DNA of 64,000 bases from Chlorogloeopsis fritschii PCC 6912 (GCF_000317285.1 NZ_AJLN01000145.1:62001-126000), one strand, 5' to 3'; positions 1 through 9,631 are shown, counted from the first letter of the stretch. The notes: generated by a model not told the origin, from the letters alone. Translations and numbers: made by a program.

Positions 1-1661
1 TAGTTGGCATTCTGGATGGCCCTATCAATTTAGGTAGCATCACCAAAGCAATATTAGCTCTCAAGGGCAAACAAACCACTAACCTTCAGATTCCCTTAGA
101 ACAAGATATCACTGTAGGCGATCGCACTTTTCCAGCAGGTACGTTACTCAATACTGGTTTAGATGTAGCTAAGGGTTCCTTGTTTCCTTTAGGAATTACC
201 CTAAAAATCGACCATGTTCAACCGCGAGTCGGTATTACCTGTGCTTTATGCCATGCCACAGTCAATCAAGAAACTGGACGTATACTAGAAGGCGCGATTA
301 ATACAGACGTTAATTTGGGGCCATTGATTGCAATGGCTAGTAATTCAGCTGCTCTGTTCCGGCAGACAGATGTCAATCCAACAAAAATACCACCTGGACA
401 GCATACCTACATCAACAAGAACGGAGAAACAGCACTTCTTCCAGACTCAAAAATCATGGAAGACGAAGTAGATAAAGCGATTCTATCCTGGCCCCCTGGT
501 AACTTTGTTTCTAATGGCGATCTAAAAAATAACTCGGCTCAGATCCCATCTTCTTATACCCACGATTCTTGGCCTTATGCTTGGAGTGGTGTTGCTTCCA
601 TTGGTTGGTTCCACGGACTAACCACATTAAATAATGCCGTATTTGGGTTAAATGCAGATCCAACAACAACAGCGGATGCCAGCGAAATGGTATTAGGCAT
701 TGATAAAGAAATCTATCTGGGGACAATGCTGCAAAACGCTTCCAAATCTGAATTTCGTCTTCCAGAAGGAACACAACCCTGCAAATTTTTAGACAAGGTA
801 GATCCTACACCTGGGGAACCTGGAATCAACAGTACTATTCGGATGCCAGAATATCCCAAAGGTTCGCTGTTCATGCAAAATGGATTAATGGCAGTAACTC
901 CTGGTTTACCTGTGGCTGCTCAACTCAATGGTATGTCGGCTTGGCAAAATACCTTAGCACCACCGCCTCACGAAGCTGCCGATTTTGCAACTCTCCAGCG
1001 CGGAGCAAAGATTTTTACACAGGCTAATTGTAATGATTGCCATAGTGGTAGGTACTTTACCAACCATAAAGTAATTTCTGTGCAAGAGGTAAAAACTCAA
1101 GGCAACCGAGCACCAGCATCGCAGTCCTTTGCTGAAGTGTTTGCGCCACCAGACACTTATCCAAGTAACGTGCCTGTACCATTGCCATCTAATCCACCTG
1201 TACTATCAATACCCACAGATATCACACCCCAGGAAGATATTGAGCTAGCCTATGCTATTAGCGATCCTGCTGGTGGCTATAAAGTACCAAACTTGATTGG
1301 GCTTTACCTGAGTGCGCCTTATCTTCATGATGGTGGTGTTGCAGCTAGCTCAGATGCCTTCAAGCAAGATGAAAACGGACACTTTGTCGTTGCTAACCCT
1401 GAACAATTAGGCATGGCAGGAACTTTGATGCGTGGGATTTCACCAGATGCCGAATCTAGCTTGCGATCGCTAGTTGATCGTAACCTGCGTGAGCCTATGG
1501 TTGCAGCTAACAAAGCAAATTCCAACTTACAGCGATCAAATATAACCGGTCAAGGACACCCCTACTGGGTTGATCAACAAGCAGGTTTTACTACACAACA
1601 GCAAACCGACTTGATCAAATTCCTGCTCTCAATTGACGATGATCCAGCCGTGCTACCTTAA
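1..1661 (+). CDS. Di-haem c-type cytochrome (MauG/cytochrome c peroxidase-like), 5' partial
   Basis: The reading frame is open from base 3 to the TAA at 1659-1661, so the gene starts left of the window; the first internal start-like codon (TTG at 180) is not the true start. Two CxxCH haem-attachment motifs are visible: CALCH (bases 240-254) and CNDCH (1029-1043). Near the C-terminus the stretch KVPNLIGLYLSAPYLHDGG resembles the APYMHDG segment of di-haem peroxidases and MauG-like proteins. c-type cytochromes are matured outside the cytoplasm, so the protein is expected in the periplasm or thylakoid lumen; the signal peptide would lie off the window. The substrate is unknown. The last codons and the following hairpin occur again, degraded, near 51.5 kb. 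Family call is good; function is inferred. Confidence 0.85.
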   Translation, partial: VGILDGPINLGSITKAILALKGKQTTNLQIPLEQDITVGDRTFPAGTLLNTGLDVAKGSLFPLGITLKIDHVQPRVGITCALCHATVNQETGRILEGAINTDVNLGPLIAMASNSAALFRQTDVNPTKIPPGQHTYINKNGETALLPDSKIMEDEVDKAILSWPPGNFVSNGDLKNNSAQIPSSYTHDSWPYAWSGVASIGWFHGLTTLNNAVFGLNADPTTTADASEMVLGIDKEIYLGTMLQNASKSEFRLPEGTQPCKFLDKVDPTPGEPGINSTIRMPEYPKGSLFMQNGLMAVTPGLPVAAQLNGMSAWQNTLAPPPHEAADFATLQRGAKIFTQANCNDCHSGRYFTNHKVISVQEVKTQGNRAPASQSFAEVFAPPDTYPSNVPVPLPSNPPVLSIPTDITPQEDIELAYAISDPAGGYKVPNLIGLYLSAPYLHDGGVAASSDAFKQDENGHFVVANPEQLGMAGTLMRGISPDAESSLRSLVDRNLREPMVAANKANSNLQRSNITGQGHPYWVDQQAGFTTQQQTDLIKFLLSIDDDPAVLP

Positions 1662-1685
1662 ACATCGCCCCCGCTCAAAATAATC

Positions 1686-1726
1686 AATCCCCCTGCTCTC
1701 CTCAAAACAGAAAGCACAGGGGGATT
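1686..1726 (+). terminator. Hairpin downstream of the cytochrome gene
   Basis: A perfect 10-base inverted repeat (AATCCCCCTG at 1686-1695 and CAGGGGGATT at 1717-1726) with a 21-base loop lies 24 bases after the cytochrome stop codon. There is no long T run, so it may be a weak terminator. The same hairpin is found at 51518-51557. Confidence 0.55.
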
Positions 1727-1841
1727 ATTGTCGCAGGGAACAGGGAACAAGTTAGCGATCGCCCTGTTTAATTTCCCCACACCATCACCCCTCAGCAACG
1801 ATAAAATCACTCTTGGTGACACTTATCCTGCCTGAGTAACG

Positions 1842-4514
1842 ATGAAAGCCGATATCCAACTTACCGAAACCACCCAATCTACCTTCCAACGCCCCGAACT
1901 GCTCGCCCCCGCAGGTAATTGGGAATGTGCCAAAGCAGCCGTAGAAAATGGTGCAGATGCAATTTACTTCGGTTTGGATCGGTTCAATGCACGGATGCGA
2001 GCAGAAAATTTTACTGAGGCAGATTTGCCGGAATTAATGGAGTATTTGCATCGTCGCGGTGTAAAGGGGTATGTCACGCTCAATACGCTCATCTTTCCTC
2101 AAGAATTGAGAGAGGCAGAACAATATATCCGTTCGATTATTGCAGCAGGTGTAGATGCGATAATTGTCCAAGATCTAGGTATTTGTCGTCTCATTCGTCA
2201 CCTTTCTCCTGATTTTCCCATTCATGCCTCTACGCAAATGACTATTACAAGTACTGCAGGTGTGGAATTTGCGGAATCAGTTGGGTGTAATTTAGTTGTG
2301 CTTGCCCGTGAGTGTTCTTTAAATGAAATCAACAAAATTCAAAGCCAATTGGCGTATAGGGAAGCGTCGCTTCCTTTGGAAGTTTTTGTTCACGGGGCGC
2401 TGTGCGTAGCTTATTCTGGGCAGTGTCTCACAAGTGAAGCTCTGGGAGGACGTTCTGCTAATCGGGGCGAGTGTGCTCAAGCTTGCCGGATGCCCTATGA
2501 GTTAATTGCAGACGGAGAAGTTGTGAATTTGGGCGATAAAAAATATCTCCTCAGTCCCCAAGATTTGGCAGGCTTAGATGTTTTGCCTAATTTAGTAAAG
2601 TCTGGAGTAAGCAGTCTCAAAATTGAAGGGCGGTTGAAGTCTCCAGAGTATGTTGCTAATGTCACTCGTGTTTATCGGCAAGCGCTGGATCGGGTGATGG
2701 AAGAAAGGCAGACGGCAGACGGCAGTAGACGCGGTAGACGCGAAGCGGCTTCCGAAGGTACGGCTTCCGTAGGTAGGCAGAAGGAAGAAGACATAAGGCA
2801 GACGGCAGACGGCAGATGGCAGAAGGAAGGAAAGGAAAATAGCTTGATTCCCGCGTTTTCTCAGGAACACTACAATTTGGAAATGGCTTTTTCTCGCGGG
2901 CTTTATACTGGATGGTTCCGTGGAATTAACAATCAGGAATTGGTTCACGCCCGTTTTGGGAAAAAGCGTGGTGTTTACATAGGAGAGGTAATCCGGATTG
3001 GAAATGACCAAGTAACTGTGCAAACGCAAGTACCAGTCAAGCCTGGAGATGGTGTAGTTTTTGACAGCGGGCATCCAGAGGCAAAGGAAGAAGGCGGTCG
3101 TATATATGCGGTACAAATGAAGGGTAAGGAAGTGGTGCTGACGTTTGGGCGGCGCGATTTGAATTTGCGGCGGGTGCATATCGGCGATAAGGTTTGGAAA
3201 ACCAGCGATCCGGAACTTGATAAGCAATTACGTCAGAGTTTTGCTGGGGATACACCACAATTTCAGCGTCCGATTAATATCGAAGTGCATGGAGAAGTTG
3301 GGCAAAATTTAATTGCGATCGCTCGTGATGAAATTGGTCACGTTGTTGAAGTAGAATCTTCAATGCCACTGGTAGAAGCACATACCAAACCCCTGACTTT
3401 AGAACGTTTGCAGGAACAATTTAGTCGTCTTGGCAATACTCCTTTCTGTTTGGGCAATTTGTCAAATCACTTAAATGGAAATGTGATGTTGCCCGTGAGT
3501 GAGTTAAATCGAATCCGGCGGGAAATTGTCGCGCAGTTGGAAGAATTGCGAAGTCAACCTAAACGCTGGCAAATAAACCCCTATGCTTCTTTGAAAGACT
3601 TACTTCCCTCCTCCTTACCTAATTCCTCAAGCACTCCATCTCTTATAGTGCTGGTACGAAATCTTCAGCAACTCCAAGCTGCACTCCAAACAGGAATTGA
3701 GACAATTTATTGTGAATTTGAAGATCCCCTCAAGTATCGTGAAGCGGTGCAGATGGTACGGCAGCAAGGGGAGCAGGGGAGAAAAAATTCTTCTACCATC
3801 TGGGTAGCGCCTCCCCGCATTACTAAACCAGGAGAAAACTGGATTTTGCAGCAGGTGCGTTCCTCTGAGGCGGATAGATATTTGGTGCGGAATTACGATC
3901 AATTGCAGTTCTTTGCCGAAGCTCGTTGCATTGGAGATTTTTCTCTCAATGTTGCCAATCCCTTAACAGCAGATTTGTTTAAAAATCACTTTGGTTTGGA
4001 ACGCTTAACAGCATCCTACGATTTGAACATTAGCCAACTGGGAGACTTGCTGAAGAGTTCTCCTCCTGACTGGTTTGAGGTGACAATTCATCAGCATATG
4101 CCGATGTTCCACATGGAACATTGTGTATTTTGTGCTTTTCTATCTACAGGGACAGATTTTCGCAATTGTGGACGACCATGTGAAAAACATGAGGTAAAAT
4201 TACGTGTTCGCGGAGCGTTTCCGAAGGAATCTCGCATTGGCACAGAACATATACTTCATGCTGATGCTGGTTGTCGAAATACAGTATTTAATGGCACAGC
4301 TCAAACTGGGGCAGAATACGTACAGCATCTTATCAGGCTTGGATTGCGGCACTTCCGGATTGAATTTTTGAATGAGACTCATGAGCAGGTGACTCAAACG
4401 ATACATCACTACCAGCAATTACTGCGAGGCGAGTTGACAGGTTCTCAACTGTGGCGCGATTTGAAGTTGCAAAATCAATTAGGTGTAACTCGTGGTTCTG
4501 TAATTCATCGGTGA
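1842..4514 (+). CDS. Peptidase U32 family protein with C-terminal DUF3656-like region (RlhA-like)
   Basis: The N-terminal half is a U32 domain: the signature segment EVFVHGALCVAYSGQC is present, followed by GECAQACRMPYELI. The C-terminal part carries a cysteine cluster, CVFCAF...NCGRPCEKH (about residues 760-783), as in U32 proteins with an Fe-S cluster. E. coli RlhA, which has this layout, hydroxylates 23S rRNA C2501; a similar role is possible but not shown. At 890 residues it is longer than RlhA, partly because residues about 287-334 are encoded by repeat DNA (bases 2702-2843). Smaller palindromic repeat copies appear to be read in frame near 2352-2385 and 4206-4232. The ATG at 1842 gives the conserved start RPELLAPAGNWE shortly downstream. 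It stands alone on this strand. Confidence 0.88.
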   Translation: MKADIQLTETTQSTFQRPELLAPAGNWECAKAAVENGADAIYFGLDRFNARMRAENFTEADLPELMEYLHRRGVKGYVTLNTLIFPQELREAEQYIRSIIAAGVDAIIVQDLGICRLIRHLSPDFPIHASTQMTITSTAGVEFAESVGCNLVVLARECSLNEINKIQSQLAYREASLPLEVFVHGALCVAYSGQCLTSEALGGRSANRGECAQACRMPYELIADGEVVNLGDKKYLLSPQDLAGLDVLPNLVKSGVSSLKIEGRLKSPEYVANVTRVYRQALDRVMEERQTADGSRRGRREAASEGTASVGRQKEEDIRQTADGRWQKEGKENSLIPAFSQEHYNLEMAFSRGLYTGWFRGINNQELVHARFGKKRGVYIGEVIRIGNDQVTVQTQVPVKPGDGVVFDSGHPEAKEEGGRIYAVQMKGKEVVLTFGRRDLNLRRVHIGDKVWKTSDPELDKQLRQSFAGDTPQFQRPINIEVHGEVGQNLIAIARDEIGHVVEVESSMPLVEAHTKPLTLERLQEQFSRLGNTPFCLGNLSNHLNGNVMLPVSELNRIRREIVAQLEELRSQPKRWQINPYASLKDLLPSSLPNSSSTPSLIVLVRNLQQLQAALQTGIETIYCEFEDPLKYREAVQMVRQQGEQGRKNSSTIWVAPPRITKPGENWILQQVRSSEADRYLVRNYDQLQFFAEARCIGDFSLNVANPLTADLFKNHFGLERLTASYDLNISQLGDLLKSSPPDWFEVTIHQHMPMFHMEHCVFCAFLSTGTDFRNCGRPCEKHEVKLRVRGAFPKESRIGTEHILHADAGCRNTVFNGTAQTGAEYVQHLIRLGLRHFRIEFLNETHEQVTQTIHHYQQLLRGELTGSQLWRDLKLQNQLGVTRGSVIHR
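2702..2843 (+). repeat. STRR heptamers and palindromic repeat inside the U32 gene
   Basis: The segment begins and ends with GGCAGAC heptamer-like units (GGCAGACGGCAGACGGCAG occurs twice) and contains a palindromic core with GCGAAGCGGCTTCCGAAGG. Such sequences are usually intergenic in filamentous cyanobacteria. Here the insertion keeps the reading frame and encodes a charged, low-complexity linker containing RQTADG twice. Confidence 0.8.
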
Positions 4515-4581
4515 AACTTGTTTTAGCTTTATGCCTATTTGGTGTTTTGTTACTTAGTACAGTTTTGCTGTAGCGTTTTGA

Positions 4582-4600
4582 AACGCAGAGGTACGCAGAG
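4582..4600. repeat. ACGCAGAG direct repeat
   Basis: AACGCAGAG followed by GTACGCAGAG. A related copy is at 58531-58549. This looks like a short dispersed intergenic repeat. Confidence 0.5.
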
Positions 4601-4643
4601 TTTTGCCAAGCTTAGTTAACTATGAATTAATGAAACACTGTAC

Positions 4644-5822
4644 TTAGATGGCGTTTTGTACGATCGCCACATTTTCAATCAAGTTACCAACTAACACACG
4701 CTCTGTGTGCCCATCGGGATGAACTGCGTAAATGGCGCTGCCGTTGGTATATACAATTGTGCCGTCTTCCCCTAAGTCAAAGGATAAAACTCCTTCTGCT
4801 ATAACTTCGGCTACACCATTTGTTAATTGTCGTACCAACTGCCACGATCGCGGCACCCAAGCAGGGGCATCTTTTTCGTCAAATTTGTTATTTCCCATCA
4901 TTTCGGGAGTCAGGAACTCACCCCAAACTTTCATCTGCTGTTTGCGATCGAGAGATTTTCGTGTACCTGCTGCCATTAAAGGTTTACCGGTATAAATTTG
5001 AGTAAAAAAGTTTAGCCATTGAAAAATTGCGTAGGCAAGCCGTAAAGGTATGAGGATAATTTCCCGGAACAATCGCAGCAAGTTCACCTGTTGTTTGGGA
5101 CGGAAGGGACGACGAATATAATATAGTGTGCCGTCTGCCTTCATGCGCGGCCCCAAGAAATCGTATTTACGATCGCTTACTAAAGTGGTGATGTCTTTTT
5201 GATCGCAATCTAGTTTTTCGATGGTGAAAGGAGCGCGATCGCATACGAAGCCCTGACTATTACGTCCAATGCCTGCGGACTGAAATACTAAAGCCTTTGT
5301 TTTTCCAGGAATCCAGCATGGTGCCAAGTCAATTGAGTCTCCTTCTGTCACTTCATGGGGACGAGAACCGTTTTTTGGCATCATGGCGATATTGGCAATG
5401 CCACTGCGATGAATAGTCGTGCAAGCAATCAGTTCGTGTTCGGAGTGAAAACTCAAATATCCGACTTGAAAATCAGCGTTATGGAAAAGGCGTTGTTCAT
5501 GCTCGCGTGCAGGTTCGAGTATAAAAATGCCGCCCACATCTCCTGCCTCCAGTGCATAAAGTAACTTACCCTTTTCTCCTTGGCAAAGGCTATTGATGAC
5601 TACATTCAGCTTTGCTTCAGGTTGTTGCTGCATTTGCTCCACAACACCAGGAGGCAACATCATTTCCATTAATCCCCGATTTTTCCATGCTTTGCGTCGC
5701 TGAGTTTGTAGCACTCGTTCCTGAACTGACTGCCCAAACTGGCTTTCATATTCGCGAATGGGTGCTTGAGGATATTTAAGATACAGTTTGCCTTGAGCCA
5801 GATACGCAATACTAAGATTCAT
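4644..5822 (-). CDS. Conserved hypothetical protein, possibly a beta-propeller
   Basis: A 392-residue protein when started at the ATG at 5822 (MNLSIAYLAQGKLYLKYP); the frame stays open to an ATG at 5870, but the extra 16 residues look unlike a conserved start. The sequence has many short strands such as GKLYLKY, GTLYYIRRP, DGTIVYTNGSAIYAVHPDG, suggestive of TolB/YncE-like repeats that read out a value and an address. There is a hydrophobic segment around IILIPLRLAYAIFQWLNFF, which could associate with a membrane. No catalytic motif was recognised. It is flanked by convergent U32 and a repeat-rich spacer, so context gives no function. Confidence 0.7.
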   Translation of the reverse strand: MNLSIAYLAQGKLYLKYPQAPIREYESQFGQSVQERVLQTQRRKAWKNRGLMEMMLPPGVVEQMQQQPEAKLNVVINSLCQGEKGKLLYALEAGDVGGIFILEPAREHEQRLFHNADFQVGYLSFHSEHELIACTTIHRSGIANIAMMPKNGSRPHEVTEGDSIDLAPCWIPGKTKALVFQSAGIGRNSQGFVCDRAPFTIEKLDCDQKDITTLVSDRKYDFLGPRMKADGTLYYIRRPFRPKQQVNLLRLFREIILIPLRLAYAIFQWLNFFTQIYTGKPLMAAGTRKSLDRKQQMKVWGEFLTPEMMGNNKFDEKDAPAWVPRSWQLVRQLTNGVAEVIAEGVLSFDLGEDGTIVYTNGSAIYAVHPDGHTERVLVGNLIENVAIVQNAI

Positions 5823-5893
5823 TGCTGGAATTCCGATTGTTCTACTTAGTATTCCCAAAAACATACACAACTGACAAACATCATTAGGGTAAA

Positions 5894-6090
5894 GGGGATT
5901 GGGGATCGGGGATAGGTGATTGGGGATTGGGAAGAAGAGGACAAGGTGACACCCAGAAGGAGTGAGGGTATGAAAGAGGGAAGGTACGAGGGTATTTACT
6001 CTTATTCTCTCGCTCCCTCACTCCCTCGCTCCCTCACTCTCCCCCTCCTCTTCCTAGTCCCTAGCCCCTAGTCTCTAGTCCCTAATTCCT
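5894..6090. repeat. STRR spacer: GGGGATT-type and CTAGTCC-type heptamers
   Basis: The left arm is a run of GGGGATT/GGGGATC/GGGGATA units. The centre is TCGCTCCCTCACTCCC-like. The right arm is CTAGTCCCTAGCCCCTAGTC-like. The purine-rich left and pyrimidine-rich right parts could fold into a long imperfect hairpin. No reading frame of interest was seen. Confidence 0.8.
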
Positions 6091-6216
6091 ATTTTGTGAC
6101 TTTGCGCAACACTCTAAAGAAAGGTTTTACATTTGCAATAAAAATCAATTAGGAATTTGGCTATGAAGTTATGTTATTGTTTTGTGAATCGGAAAAACTA
6201 AAGTTCATCCCAAGGT

Positions 6217-7161
6217 ATGATGCCAAACTCCTTTAAACTCACCCTGAATTTGGAGGCAGAATTTTTTTTCCAGCAAGGTTTGCGAAGGAATAATGTCCAA
6301 AAGTTTGAAGCGGCGATCGCTAGCTTTGATAAAGCACTCAAATGCAAGCCAGATTACCCAGAAGCCTTATTTCAAAAAGGCTTTGCTCTCGGTTCTTTAG
6401 GACGTCACAAAGATGCGATCGCTTGTTTTGACGAAACCCTGAAATTACGTACCGATGACTGTTGGGTTTGGCACAACCGGGCTATTGCTTTAGGAAAGCT
6501 AGAACGCCACCTAGATGCTCTGAACAGCTTTGAACGTGCCATTGAATTTAATCCTAATGCTGCTACAGCTTGGCATAATCGCGGTTTAACCTTGTGCGAT
6601 TTAGGACTGTATGAAAAGGCGATCGCCAGTTTTGAGCGCACCCTAAAATTGCAAGCCGATGCCTATTGGGCATGGAACAACAGAGGTAATGCTCTCAGAC
6701 AACTGAAGCGTTACGAAGAGGCTCTCAATAGCTACGATCGCGCCATTGAGTTCTTCGTGAATAACGTGTTGGCTTGGCATAATCGAGGCGTAACGTTGAA
6801 TGAGTGGGGGCGTTATCACAAAGCCATTGCCAGCTTCGATCGTGCCTTAACAATTCAACCCAACCATCATAAAGCTCTACTAAACCGAGGTTTGTCCTGG
6901 GAAAAATTAGGGTATTACGAAGATGCGATGGAAAACTACAATCAAGCAGCAGAGTTACAACCCAACGATCCTGTCGTCTGGTACAGCAAAGCTCGCTGTT
7001 ATGCCTCACAGAACAATATCGCAGCAGCTATTGAGAACTTGCAACAAGCAATTAACCTTAGTCCAGAAACGTACCTGCCAATCGTCGCCAATAACTCAGA
7101 CTTTGACAGAATCCGCTCTGATCAACGCTTTCAAGCTTTAATCCAAGAGCAAAAATATTAG
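6217..7161 (+). CDS. Tetratricopeptide (TPR) repeat protein
   Basis: The 314-residue product is almost entirely TPR units of 34 residues, each with the W-x-N/H-R-G...L...Y/E-A-I/L...A pattern (for example AWHNRGLTLCDLGLYEKAIA and AWNNRGNALRQLKRYEEAL). About eight units can be counted between residues 13 and 290. No signal peptide or enzymatic domain is visible. TPR proteins act as scaffolds for protein contacts; the partner cannot be named. Two adjacent ATG codons (6217, 6220) follow a weak AAGG ribosome site. It is monocistronic, with a repeat-rich spacer upstream. Confidence 0.9.
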   Translation: MMPNSFKLTLNLEAEFFFQQGLRRNNVQKFEAAIASFDKALKCKPDYPEALFQKGFALGSLGRHKDAIACFDETLKLRTDDCWVWHNRAIALGKLERHLDALNSFERAIEFNPNAATAWHNRGLTLCDLGLYEKAIASFERTLKLQADAYWAWNNRGNALRQLKRYEEALNSYDRAIEFFVNNVLAWHNRGVTLNEWGRYHKAIASFDRALTIQPNHHKALLNRGLSWEKLGYYEDAMENYNQAAELQPNDPVVWYSKARCYASQNNIAAAIENLQQAINLSPETYLPIVANNSDFDRIRSDQRFQALIQEQKY

Positions 7162-7246
7162 AGGTGTTGCGATCGTGTGAGGAGAATAACCTACAAACAT
7201 CTACAGTATTCAGGAGCAAAGCCAAAGGAACTGGGGGATAATTTAA

Positions 7247-7474
7247 AATATTTCTCTTGTCACATTCCCCTACTTCCTCATTAAAATTCTTATAAAAATA
7301 GCAACAATTTCAACAGATATTTATTCTGATTGGTTTGATATTGAAGTAAAAATTGTGGATAGAACACACAAGCCCAGAGGAAAAGCGATAGAAGGTTTAA
7401 CTAATACATTGCAAGGTGAATATGAGGAAGTAAGGCAAATGGCAATGTGGGCTTTAGAAAAACTCGAACAGTAA
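7247..7474 (+). pseudogene. Possible gene remnant without start codon
   Basis: A 75-codon open stretch ends at TAA 7472-7474. The last 50 codons read like real protein (segments DWFDIEVKIVDRTHKPRGKA and GEYEEVRQMAMWALEKLEQ). No ATG, GTG or TTG lies in frame before the final 15 codons, and a stop precedes it at 7244. I do not recognise the family. It could be the C-terminal relic of a decayed gene, or chance. Confidence 0.3.
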
Positions 7475-7593
7475 GCCCAATTTAACCACCTCAACAACCC
7501 CCACACTTCGCTACGACGATGCCTATCGCGCGATCGCTCCGATTTGAGTTTCTTACACCATCTCTTTTGGCTATCTTAATTGTCTCTTAAACA

Positions 7594-7614
7594 AAGCCTG
7601 CCAAAAGCAGGCTT
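7594..7614 (-). terminator. Terminator of the transketolase-family gene
   Basis: Perfect 8-base stem (AAGCCTGC / GCAGGCTT) with a 5-base loop. It lies 32 bases beyond the stop of the minus-strand gene and is followed on that strand by TTGTTTAAG. Confidence 0.65.
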
Positions 7615-7645
7615 CGCTCGTTTAGTCGCACCTTTAGGGTGACGA

Positions 7646-9559
7646 CTATTTAATTAACTCCTTAACCTTATTCATAATGCTCACCGGATCTATGCCTTGA
7701 TGGGGGAATTGTTCCCACAAACCGCCACAACCTTCGTGATGAGTGCCAAGATAAGCATATTTGGGAGTATAACCGCGCTCTAACAGCCAAGAACCAAAAC
7801 GGCTACCCAATCCAGTGCGACGGTTAAAGGATTCTACTACCAAGGCGAAGGGAGCGTTACCGATTTTAGTCATCATTTCTTCATCGATAACGTTCAGGGT
7901 TGGTTTATTAATCAAACCGACATCCAGCCCCTCTTGCTTGAGACGCTCTACAGCATCAAGGGCGCGATAAAGAGCATCGCCAAAGCTGATGATGTAGCCT
8001 TGCGTTCCCTCTCTAACCACCTCATCTTTACCGGGAACAAATTTGTAGCTGCTACCAAACAAGTCATTATTATTACTGTCCTTGATATTGGGCACCTTGG
8101 AACGAGTGGAGAAAATAAACCGCAGCCCAGGCTCAAAGAATACAGCTTCCACACAGGCTTTCATCTGATTCACATCAGCTGGAAAGTACAGACGTGTTTC
8201 GTAGCCATCATCCAAGCCATTGTCAGCGAACATATTATTTAAACCGAAGTGGCAGGTGTTATCTGCCATGTCATCTATGCCCGCATGAGAAAAGTGGCAA
8301 AGCACATTCGAGTAGTTCAGCCGTGCCATTGTAATTTCTGAGATGCACATTTCCAAAAAAGCGCTGAAGGTTGCGAAAATACCTTGTTTTCCTTCTTCCA
8401 TTCCAAATCCGGCAGCAGCAGAGAAGTTACCTCGCTCCATAATGCCGGAGGGAACAAAAATTTCTGGGTAGGCATCGTGAATCTTCTTTAATCCACAAGA
8501 GCCTTCCAAATCGCTATCGATTACCATGACTTTTTGCTTGCGCTCTGTTTCGTTCATGCGACTCAGCACGGCAACTACTGCTTCACCAAACACATTGCGG
8601 TTAGCACCCCATTCGTTACCTGAACCGAGGAAAGTATAGGTTTGTTTGGGTTTGGTAATGCTCTTGAGGTGTTCGACAGCAGCAGTCTGCCCGCGAGATT
8701 CCAGATATTTAATTGCCAAATCTACCGAAATCACGTCATGTCCGTGATTGGAGCCTTCTAAGCCTTCAATACCGGGACACATGGGACGTTTGTTGATTAT
8801 AGCGATCGGCCCTGGAGTAGTCACTGCTTCGCACAGACGGCGATATAAATCGTCTAAGTCTTCCCCATCTCCCTCTAGTACCTTCAAACCGTGCCCTTGT
8901 AAGGTTTTAGCAACGCTGAAACCGGGCAGGTATTTAGAAGGATGTCCGGCGATCGTTACGTCATTATCGTCAATAATTAACTTGACGTTGAGATACTGAG
9001 CAACAGCCAAGCGAGCGGCTTCGGCGTCATTGCCTTCCTGTTGGGAACCGTCAGAACCAAGACAGAAAACTACTTTGCCTGGATTTGCCATTGCCACGCC
9101 ATTGACATAAGGCCACATATGTCCTAGACGCCCAGAGCTAAATTTTACACCAGGAGTTAGTCCCAGTTCCGGGTGTCCGGGTAAGGTTGAGTGGGCTTCG
9201 CGATAACGTAGAAGTTGCTCGGCTGGTAAATTTCCGTGCAGGGCTGCCATCAGGTACTGAGTTGCTACTCGATGTCCTGCCTCATCGAAGAAAATGGGTA
9301 CAAACTGATCTGATGCTCCTCGAAAAAATGCATCGAGAATCATCACCTCTGGTACTGTGTCATAAGGGCCACCAGTGTGACCACCTACTCCTTTAGCCGC
9401 TCCAGTCGCTGTGAAGAAAACGATCGCATCACGGCAAAGTTGAATGTTTGCTTTGAGGATCTCTCTTTGCTCAGTCGTCAGAGTCGTATTCGCCGGATTA
9501 AGTGTCAGAGGTTTGTAAGCACCGAGTTCTATGGGAAATTTAATGTCAGTAAAAGTCAT
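7646..9559 (-). CDS. Transketolase-family thiamine diphosphate enzyme
   Basis: The 637-residue chain has the full transketolase layout. The TPP-binding segment is GSDGSQQEGNDAEAARLAV, ending in LNVKLIIDDND (about residues 165-200). A pyrimidine-binding middle domain (DSDLEGSCGLKK...ERGNFSAAAGFGMEEGKQGIF) and a transketolase C-terminal domain (GYIISFGDALYRALDAVERL...) follow. It is slightly shorter than the Calvin-cycle transketolase (about 670 residues) and diverges from it, so it may be a paralogue with another sugar or aldehyde donor. A DeoR-type regulator, often tied to sugar phosphates, lies divergently 369 bases away. Family is clear; substrate is not. The ATG at 9559 gives a plausible N-terminus. 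Confidence 0.87.
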   Translation of the reverse strand: MTFTDIKFPIELGAYKPLTLNPANTTLTTEQREILKANIQLCRDAIVFFTATGAAKGVGGHTGGPYDTVPEVMILDAFFRGASDQFVPIFFDEAGHRVATQYLMAALHGNLPAEQLLRYREAHSTLPGHPELGLTPGVKFSSGRLGHMWPYVNGVAMANPGKVVFCLGSDGSQQEGNDAEAARLAVAQYLNVKLIIDDNDVTIAGHPSKYLPGFSVAKTLQGHGLKVLEGDGEDLDDLYRRLCEAVTTPGPIAIINKRPMCPGIEGLEGSNHGHDVISVDLAIKYLESRGQTAAVEHLKSITKPKQTYTFLGSGNEWGANRNVFGEAVVAVLSRMNETERKQKVMVIDSDLEGSCGLKKIHDAYPEIFVPSGIMERGNFSAAAGFGMEEGKQGIFATFSAFLEMCISEITMARLNYSNVLCHFSHAGIDDMADNTCHFGLNNMFADNGLDDGYETRLYFPADVNQMKACVEAVFFEPGLRFIFSTRSKVPNIKDSNNNDLFGSSYKFVPGKDEVVREGTQGYIISFGDALYRALDAVERLKQEGLDVGLINKPTLNVIDEEMMTKIGNAPFALVVESFNRRTGLGSRFGSWLLERGYTPKYAYLGTHHEGCGGLWEQFPHQGIDPVSIMNKVKELIK

Positions 9560-9631
9560 GACTTAATTCCTTGAATTTGAATCTATTTAGATTAGACAGG
9601 ACAACAGCGCAAACTATCTGAGAAAGGTACT

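Noticed and set aside
2592-3227. 211-codon minus-strand frame inside the U32 gene
   Set aside because: It is antisense to a well-supported domain and is kept open mainly by the repeat insertion.
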